A stretch of DNA of 18,977 nt from Colivivens sp964537205. Lineage in GTDB: Bacteria > Bacteroidota > Bacteroidia > Bacteroidales > Bacteroidaceae. Below the pieces are notes generated by a model. The model was not told the origin of the DNA. It made no database searches and was given only the letters and a program-made list of their open reading frames with translations. Both the position numbers and the translations under genes were made by a program. The DNA lies in assembly GCA_964537205.1 (NCBI GenBank), contig CAZHZH010000055.1:1-18977 (forward strand), given 5' to 3'. Each line of letters starts with the position of its first letter. Position 1 is the first letter of the stretch. Below are positions 14,344 through 18,977 of the stretch, one piece after another.

Positions 14344-14880
14344 ATGGCAACTAAAATTAGATTGCAGCGTCACGGTCGCAAAGGATACGCTTTCTATGCT
14401 ATCGTAATCGCTAACGCAGGAGCACCACGTGATGGTCGCTTCATTGAGAAGATTGGCACATACAATCCGAACACAAACCCTGCAACAATTGATTTGAACT
14501 TTGATAGGGCGCTCTATTGGGTGCAGGTAGGCGCGCAGCCTACGGACACCGTGCGTAACATTCTCTCTTCAGAGGGTGTCTACATGATGAAGCACCTCCT
14601 CGGAGGTGTGAAGAAGGGCGCGTTTGACGAAGCTGTCGCTCATGCAAGATTCGACGCTTGGAAGACAGAGAAGGAGAACAAGCGTGCCGCACAGGCAAAC
14701 AAGACCGCTGATGCGAAGAAGGCCGACCACGAAGCCCGCCTCGCCGCAGAGAAGAAGGTGAATGCGGAAATAGCTAAGAAAGTGGCTGAGAAGAAAGCAG
14801 CCGCCCTTGCCGCCGCCGCACCAGCTACAGAAGCTCCGGCTGAAGAGGCTCCTGCAGAGGAAACGCCTGCTGAGGCTTAA
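14344..14880 (+). CDS. rpsP: 30S ribosomal protein S16 with long Ala/Lys/Glu tail
   Basis: Small-subunit protein S16, needed for 30S assembly, where it binds the 5' domain of 16S rRNA. The start at 14344 (MATKIRLQRHGRKGYAFY) is the classical S16 opening; the frame is open far upstream but those codons precede the promoter. The conserved globular part covers residues 1-85 and includes DGRFIEKIGTYNPNT and the NFDRALYWVQVGAQPTDTVRNIL segment. The remaining 90 residues form a charged, probably helical extension rich in Lys, Ala and Glu, ending in PAEE-type repeats. Bacterial S16 is usually 80-90 residues; extended forms of about 180 are common in Bacteroidetes as far as I recall. It is the only gene of its unit, closed by a terminator at 14950-14985. 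Confidence 0.96.
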   Translation: MATKIRLQRHGRKGYAFYAIVIANAGAPRDGRFIEKIGTYNPNTNPATIDLNFDRALYWVQVGAQPTDTVRNILSSEGVYMMKHLLGGVKKGAFDEAVAHARFDAWKTEKENKRAAQANKTADAKKADHEARLAAEKKVNAEIAKKVAEKKAAALAAAAPATEAPAEEAPAEETPAEA

Positions 14881-14949
14881 TCTTTTGGTATCCGTTTTGC
14901 CGTCCAGCTGGCGACAAGGCGGCTATGTTCAAATGAAAAGGGAAAAAAT

Positions 14950-14985
14950 CGGTTAACTCGTTTTGTAGTTAGCCGTCTTTTTTTT
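14950..14985 (+). terminator. Intrinsic terminator of rpsP
   Basis: CGGTTAAC (14950-14957) pairs with GTTAGCCG (14968-14975), including one U.G wobble, around a ten-base loop, and is followed by TCTTTTTTTT (14976-14985). It reads as a Rho-independent terminator on the plus strand. Its loop contains the -33 element of the next promoter. Confidence 0.75.
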
Positions 14986-14992
14986 ATCTTTG
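14962..14992 (+). promoter_or_regulatory. Promoter of manC, interleaved with the rpsP terminator
   Basis: TTTG (14962-14965) and TATCTTTG (14985-14992) are separated by exactly 19 bases, a full match to the Bacteroidetes promoter. Initiation near 14999 leaves about 17 bases before the ATG at 15016. The spacer is made of the terminator's 3' arm and T tract. Confidence 0.85.
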
Positions 14993-15015
14993 CAACAGTT
15001 AATCCAAAAATATAT

Positions 15016-16077
15016 ATGAACAAGAACTGTAACCTTGTAATTATGGCGGGTGGTGTCGGCAGCCGGTTCTGGCCCATGAGCACCCCTGAATGCCCAAAGC
15101 AGTTTATCGACGTGATGGGATGTGGCAGGACTTTCATCCAACTCACTCTCGACCGTTTCAAGGGAATCGTCCCTAATGAAAACGTATGGGTCGTCACATC
15201 AAAGCAATATGTGGATATTGTTAAGGAGCAACTTCCTGCAATTCCGACGGAAAACATATTGCTCGAACCTTGCAGGCGTAATACCGCCCCGTGCATAGCG
15301 TACGTCAGTTGGAAAATCAAGAAGAAGAATCCAAAGGCCAATCTGGTAGTGACCCCAAGCGACCACATGGTGACCGATACGGAGGAATTCAAACGTGTCA
15401 TCACATCCGCGCTTGAGTTTACGGCCGAAACCGATGCCATCGTAACGCTCGGCATGCATCCTACACGTCCCGAAACAGGATACGGCTATATTCAAGCCGA
15501 CCTCACGGCGCCATCATTGCGCAACAAACAAATTTACCGTGTAGACCAATTCCGTGAGAAGCCCGACCTTGCGACTGCGGAACAGTATGTGCGGCAGGCT
15601 GAGTTTTTCTGGAATTCGGGCATATTCGTATGGAACGTGGAAACCATCGTACAGGCGTTGCGCTATTATGAACCTGAAGTCTCACGCGTGTTCGAGGGCT
15701 TGCTGCCATATTACGGAACGGCTGAGGAACAGGCCAAGATCGATGAGTGCTATCCTCAATGCAAGAATATATCCATTGACTATGCCGTCATGGAAAAGGC
15801 GGAGGAAATATATGTGTTCCCTGCCGATTTCGGCTGGAGCGACGTTGGAACGTGGGGTTCGCTGATGACGCTTGCCAATAAGGATGAAAACGGCAACGCG
15901 AAGATTGGTCCGAGGATTGAATTGCACGAGACGAAAAACTGCATAGTCCATACAAGTGAGGAACACAGGGTTGTCGTGCAAGGACTCGATGGCTATATCA
16001 TCGCAGAGAAAAATGACACGTTGCTCATTTGCAAGCTTTCTGAGGAACAACGTATAAAGGAGTTCAGCGCAGAATGA
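15016..16077 (+). CDS. manC: Mannose-1-phosphate guanylyltransferase
   Basis: This enzyme makes GDP-mannose from mannose-1-phosphate and GTP, for fucose-, rhamnose- or mannose-containing glycans. The signature MAGGVGSRFWPMSTPECPKQF (residues 11-31) is the pyrophosphorylase consensus GGxGxRxWPxSxxxxPKQF. VTPSDHMV (about 115-122) supplies the conserved metal Asp, and FREKPD, FWNSGIFVWN and FPADFGWSDVGTWGSL follow in the family order. At 353 residues it is the short, single-function form without the C-terminal phosphomannose isomerase cupin. The start fits the promoter and the family opening. It is coupled to the following kinase gene by an ATGA overlap. Confidence 0.95.
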   Translation: MNKNCNLVIMAGGVGSRFWPMSTPECPKQFIDVMGCGRTFIQLTLDRFKGIVPNENVWVVTSKQYVDIVKEQLPAIPTENILLEPCRRNTAPCIAYVSWKIKKKNPKANLVVTPSDHMVTDTEEFKRVITSALEFTAETDAIVTLGMHPTRPETGYGYIQADLTAPSLRNKQIYRVDQFREKPDLATAEQYVRQAEFFWNSGIFVWNVETIVQALRYYEPEVSRVFEGLLPYYGTAEEQAKIDECYPQCKNISIDYAVMEKAEEIYVFPADFGWSDVGTWGSLMTLANKDENGNAKIGPRIELHETKNCIVHTSEEHRVVVQGLDGYIIAEKNDTLLICKLSEEQRIKEFSAE

Positions 16078-16907
16078 AACTTATAGCCGACAGTGGTTCC
16101 ACCAAGACCGACTGGTGCCTGATGTCGGACGGAGGCAACATGCGGTTCTCTACACAGGGTATCAACCCTTTCCATCAGTCGGCTGAGACTATCAACGGAA
16201 TACTTGAAAAGGAACTCATTCCTCAGTTGCGCGGAGTGCGCACTGTGGATGAGGTCTTTTTTTACGGAGCTGGGTGTACAAGGGAAAAGTCCGCCGAACT
16301 TGTGAATGCCATGCACACCGTGTTTGGCGACAGTGCCAAAGTGGAGGCGGAGGGAGATATGCTGGGTGCCGCGCGCGCCATGTGCCAGCACAGCGAAGGC
16401 ATAGCTTGTATATTGGGTACTGGCGCGAACTCGTGTTATTATGACGGAGAGGTGATAAAGGCGAACATTCCGCCGTTGGGATATATATTGGGCGACGAGG
16501 GTAGTGCGGCGTATATAGGCAGGCGGTTGATAGGGAACATTGTCAAACAGCAATTCTCTCCATGTATATGCGATACGTTCTTTGAGGAGACCCGTCTTGA
16601 TGTTCCTTATATTATTAATAAGGTGTATCGTGAGCCGATGGCAAACAGGTTCTTGGGCCAGGTATCACAATTCTGCCAGTCACACCGCGCCGACAAGGAA
16701 GTTCATGAATTCCTCATCGATTGTTTCTCGCAGTTCTTCATTCGCAATGTGAGAAACTATCACCACGACACGCTGCCCGTACATTTTGTAGGGTCAATCG
16801 CTTGGGCATACGAGCCAGAGCTACGTGAGGCGGCAGAATCGACGGGCTTCCACGTAGGTAATATTTCCCGTTCCCCGATGGAAGGACTCATTACATTCCA
16901 TTCGTAG
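16074..16907 (+). CDS. BadF/BadG-type sugar kinase, probably N-acetylglucosamine kinase-like
   Basis: A 277-residue ASKHA-fold kinase of the BadF/BadG/BcrA/BcrD ATPase family. DSGSTKTDW (6-14) is the phosphate-1 loop, ILGTGANS (113-120) the phosphate-2 loop, and GYILGDEGSAAYIGRR (136-151) is the block characteristic of N-acetylglucosamine kinases and relatives. The end VGNISRSPMEGLITFHS matches the usual C terminus, so the protein is complete although its last part is duplicated elsewhere. The substrate is likely an amino sugar such as GlcNAc, but this is inferred from family resemblance. The four-base overlap with manC suggests joint expression for nucleotide-sugar or cell-wall sugar metabolism. 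Confidence 0.85.
   Translation: MKLIADSGSTKTDWCLMSDGGNMRFSTQGINPFHQSAETINGILEKELIPQLRGVRTVDEVFFYGAGCTREKSAELVNAMHTVFGDSAKVEAEGDMLGAARAMCQHSEGIACILGTGANSCYYDGEVIKANIPPLGYILGDEGSAAYIGRRLIGNIVKQQFSPCICDTFFEETRLDVPYIINKVYREPMANRFLGQVSQFCQSHRADKEVHEFLIDCFSQFFIRNVRNYHHDTLPVHFVGSIAWAYEPELREAAESTGFHVGNISRSPMEGLITFHS
16832..16867. repeat. Direct repeat, kinase-internal copy
   Basis: The 36 bases from GGCAGAATCG to AGGTAATATTTC, coding for part of the kinase C terminus, recur exactly at 18942-18977. The two copies bracket the restriction-modification genes. The repeat may be longer, because the second copy is cut by the window end. Confidence 0.95.
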
Positions 16908-16910
16908 AAG

Positions 16911-16930
16911 GTGGCATTCCGATATGCCAC
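16911..16930. repeat. Perfect hairpin between the kinase gene and the methyltransferase gene
   Basis: GTGGCAT (16911-16917) and ATGCCAC (16924-16930) form seven perfect base pairs with a six-base loop, three bases after the kinase stop codon. There is no T tract on the plus strand after it. It may act as a weak or Rho-assisted end for the manC operon, or be another of the genome's small palindromes. It lies between convergent genes. Confidence 0.5.
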
Positions 16931-16978
16931 ACCCACGGAATATCCATTCTGTCCTAAAGTATTTATTAATATACGACG

Positions 16979-17911
16979 TTAGCCCATTGCTGTTCCCTGG
17001 AATGCTTCTGCTGACTCAAACAGCGACCGCTGTACGACTCTCTGCACGGATGGTTTTACCTTGAAGTTGTACACCAGTGCCTCCACTATAGCGTGTCTGT
17101 TTTCTATATGCCCGCCGCTATGGTAGAAATGCTCCTTGGTCACAATGTTGAAGTTGCCCCAATAACGATCTATCATCTCGTTACTGCGAAACTCGTTGTG
17201 GTGCCACGTACTGAGGATGAACTTTGCTTTGGTGTTGGCAAGTAGGCGGTAAAGCAATGCCTCGTCCTCTTCCGTCCAACCATTGTAATAGTCCACGTAA
17301 CGTCCGTAATAAGGTGGGTCGCAATAAATAAGGTCGTCTTCACCTGCCTGTGCGATAATCTTGTCAAAAGTAACGTTCTCAAACAACCAGTTTTTATGTT
17401 GTATGATTTTGCGTACCTTTGCCACTTGATTGCAAATTTTAGTAATGTAGGCAGGAGAAAATCTGCCAGGCTTCTTACAGAACGGGATGTTCCATTCGCC
17501 CTTACTATTGAACCGCATCATACCGTTGAAGCCTGCACGTGATAGAAAAATGAAGTCGTATGGACTATGTTCTCGGTTGAAGCGGTCTTTCACCTCACGA
17601 TAATGGGCATATCCGTTCTCGTCAGCAATTGACAGTAGATTGGACTCCTTTTCAAGGTAGCCGCGCATCTTATACTCATCAATAGTGCCGTCTTTCAAGC
17701 CTTGATAGAATGCGATGATGTAAGGATTGGTGTCGCCGGCAATATGCCTGCCGTTCAATGGCGAGTTTATTCCGACTACTCCGGTGCCAAAGAACGGTTC
17801 TATCCAGTTGCCCGAAAGGCTTTCGCCCGATTTGTAAATTAAATCGTTAATCCAAGGCACGAGTTTTGTTTTGATGCCTTGTGACTTTATTGGTGGAATG
17901 ATTACTGCCAT
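16979..17911 (-). CDS. M.EcoRV-like adenine-N6 DNA methyltransferase
   Basis: A 310-residue D12-class (Dam-like) DNA adenine methyltransferase. The N terminus PPIKSQGIKTKLVPW resembles the M.EcoRV sequence I remember very closely. The AdoMet motif EPFFGTGVV is at 38-46 and the catalytic DPPY at 198-201, followed by YGRYVDYYNGW. Further M.EcoRV-like blocks are FNGMMRFNSKG and FILSTWHHNE. M.EcoRV methylates the first adenine of GATATC; that specificity is predicted here from overall similarity and from the partner nuclease. The ATG directly abuts the stop codon of the nuclease gene, so the two are translated from one message with the methyltransferase second. The stop TAA is at 16979-16981. AT content is higher than in the flanking core genes. 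Confidence 0.93.
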   Translation of the reverse strand: MAVIIPPIKSQGIKTKLVPWINDLIYKSGESLSGNWIEPFFGTGVVGINSPLNGRHIAGDTNPYIIAFYQGLKDGTIDEYKMRGYLEKESNLLSIADENGYAHYREVKDRFNREHSPYDFIFLSRAGFNGMMRFNSKGEWNIPFCKKPGRFSPAYITKICNQVAKVRKIIQHKNWLFENVTFDKIIAQAGEDDLIYCDPPYYGRYVDYYNGWTEEDEALLYRLLANTKAKFILSTWHHNEFRSNEMIDRYWGNFNIVTKEHFYHSGGHIENRHAIVEALVYNFKVKPSVQRVVQRSLFESAEAFQGTAMG

Positions 17912-18724
17912 TTACTGTGCCTCCTTGTCAAAGATCTTAGAGCGTCTGCCTTGACTGCGTAAATACTCAATGTAAGTTTCCAAATTTGAATAGTGTGGTT
18001 TGCCGATACCAGCGTGTTCCGCATCAGCAACATTGTAGTAGTTCATCCAATAGTCGTCAAAGATGTCCTCGCTATATTTGGCGAATGTGCCATCTCCTTT
18101 GACGAGCTTCTTTATGCTTGTCTCACCCCCGATGTTGCGTGTGTTGCCAGAGCCTGGGAAGTCGGTAGCTATCTTCCATTTTGGTTGGACAAAGAAAATG
18201 AATTTCTCAATAACGGAATGGATTGCTTGCAGCTCATCTATTCCATAGACTGTTTTTTCATCTTGCTCTATGACACTCTGCTTGTAAAGCATGCCCAATA
18301 CAAGGTGGCACTTGTATTGTCCATAAGGGTAATCAGTGTTTTTCTTGATGTCGCGTTGGCGGAAGTATCCCCAGTAAGAGCCAAGCGTAAGTCCGTTTAT
18401 TTTATCGCCATCATAATAGCTTGATTTGAAATCAACAGCGAAAAGATTGCCTTTGTCATCGATGAAAGTCAAGTCAGGATAATAGTTTTGCTTTGATGGC
18501 AACTCAAGGCGCAAACCGTTACGTTTTGCAAACAACTCCAACTTAGGTATAAGCAGTATCTCTATAATCTTCGAGACAACCTTTGTGTCGTTGGTAATTG
18601 TATAGATGTTCTTGTCAATATCGATGAACCCTTTGACTATCCAGTCCTCGCTGTCAGTCTCAAGATATTGCTTGTATGTCTTAACCTCCTTGGTGAGAAA
18701 TCTTAGAAACTCTTTTGCCGTCAT
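17912..18724 (-). CDS. EcoRV-like type II restriction endonuclease
   Basis: A 270-residue protein resembling EcoRV (about 245 residues). Similar blocks, against the EcoRV sequence as I remember it, are NDTKVVSKIIEI near 45-56 (SDTKVLSTIFEL in EcoRV), SKQNYYPDLTF near 77-87 (KQQNHYPDFTL) and PGSGNTRNIGG at 190-200 (GSGNTTNIGS). The PD-(D/E)xK residues are Pro83-Asp84, Asp98 and Lys100, matching EcoRV Asp74, Asp90 and Lys92. The GSGNTxNIG loop is the EcoRV recognition loop that reads the outer bases of the site, so blunt cleavage at GATATC is predicted. No disruption is visible, so it is probably active. It has its own -7 box and precedes the methyltransferase with no spacer. Sampled 60-base blocks in it are about 37% G+C against 48% for one in rnfB, suggesting horizontal origin. 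Confidence 0.9.
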   Translation of the reverse strand: MTAKEFLRFLTKEVKTYKQYLETDSEDWIVKGFIDIDKNIYTITNDTKVVSKIIEILLIPKLELFAKRNGLRLELPSKQNYYPDLTFIDDKGNLFAVDFKSSYYDGDKINGLTLGSYWGYFRQRDIKKNTDYPYGQYKCHLVLGMLYKQSVIEQDEKTVYGIDELQAIHSVIEKFIFFVQPKWKIATDFPGSGNTRNIGGETSIKKLVKGDGTFAKYSEDIFDDYWMNYYNVADAEHAGIGKPHYSNLETYIEYLRSQGRRSKIFDKEAQ

Positions 18725-18752
18725 TGTTTGCTGTCTTTACAAAATGATACAG

Positions 18753-18760
18753 CAAAGATA
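18753..18760 (-). promoter_or_regulatory. -7 box of the restriction-modification operon
   Basis: TATCTTTG (18760 to 18753) on the minus strand matches TAnnTTTG exactly. No clear -33 TTTG lies 19-21 bases upstream. Initiation near 18746 would give a leader of about 22 bases before the nuclease ATG at 18724. It shows the system is fitted to Bacteroidetes transcription. Confidence 0.65.
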
Positions 18761-18941
18761 AGAAAAGATTTTGAATAAATCTTATGTTTTACACGTTTTA
18801 TTATTACCGAACCAATGTATAAGTGAAAAATGCGAGTTCAACATAGAAGTGCAATCGGATGAGTTGGCGTAGCCTGAATAATCTATATCTGAAAACACCG
18901 AGGGGTCAGGGGGCGAGTAGCCCACATACGTGGACTTGGAA
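18761..18941. other. Gene-free spacer between the RM promoter and the kinase-end duplication
   Basis: No credible gene is seen here. The first part is AT-rich. The second part is more G-rich and contains GGGC/GCCC (18911-18923) and CCAC/GTGG (18922-18933), two overlapping small hairpins, just before the duplicated kinase sequence begins. No transposase, integrase or typical IS end is visible. Confidence 0.5.
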
Positions 18942-18977
18942 GGCAGAATCGACGGGCTTCCACGTAGGTAATATTTC
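18942..18977. repeat. Direct repeat, second copy of the kinase 3' end
   Basis: An exact 36-base match to 16832-16867, reaching the last base of the window. The base before the match differs (A against C), so the left border is at 18942. If the duplication continues to the kinase stop codon it would be about 76 bases or longer. It is not part of an intact gene in this window. Confidence 0.95.

Noticed and set aside
16979..17911. Dam (GATC) methyltransferase.
   Set aside because: It is of the same D12 class, but the N-terminal block and its pairing with an EcoRV-like nuclease point to GATATC.

Overview
The window reads as a chromosomal piece of a Bacteroidales bacterium, probably Prevotella-like. 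Six start regions carry the Bacteroidetes -7 promoter box TAnnTTTG, two of them with a well-spaced -33 TTTG. Shine-Dalgarno sequences are essentially absent. The SerA/SerC pair, the rseC-rnfBCDGEA order and the long-tailed ribosomal protein S16 are also typical of that order. One run of 100 N marks a scaffold gap.

Layout: 1-329 has no gene but is packed with short perfect hairpins. 330-4511 (minus) is serC, serA, a DUF1015 protein and an IMPACT/YigZ protein, read as one serine-biosynthesis cluster interrupted by the N gap. 4667-5434 (minus) is a glycine-zipper lipoprotein with its own promoter and terminator. 5527-8059 (minus) is a cytoplasmic 5'-nucleotidase-family phosphatase overlapping miaA. 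8288-14005 (minus) is a complete seven-gene rseC-rnfBCDGEA operon for the ion-pumping ferredoxin:NAD+ oxidoreductase, closed by a clear terminator. On the plus strand, 14344-14880 is rpsP, and 15016-16907 is a translationally coupled manC plus BadF-type sugar kinase pair whose promoter is interleaved with the rpsP terminator.

The accessory part is 16979-18724 (minus): a two-gene type II restriction-modification system. Both proteins resemble EcoRV and M.EcoRV, with the catalytic PD...DxK residues and the GSGNTxNIG recognition loop retained, so GATATC is the predicted target. I find no GATATC site anywhere in the window. The system is more AT-rich than its neighbours. At least 36 bases of the kinase gene's 3' end are repeated exactly on its far side and run to the end of the window. 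This looks like insertion with a long target duplication that left the kinase gene intact.

Best candidates for something new are the hairpin array at 1-310, the flanking duplication with its R-first, C-less EcoRV-like operon, and the interlocked terminator/promoter between rpsP and manC. All calls come from reading the sequence and from recalled family knowledge; no search was run.
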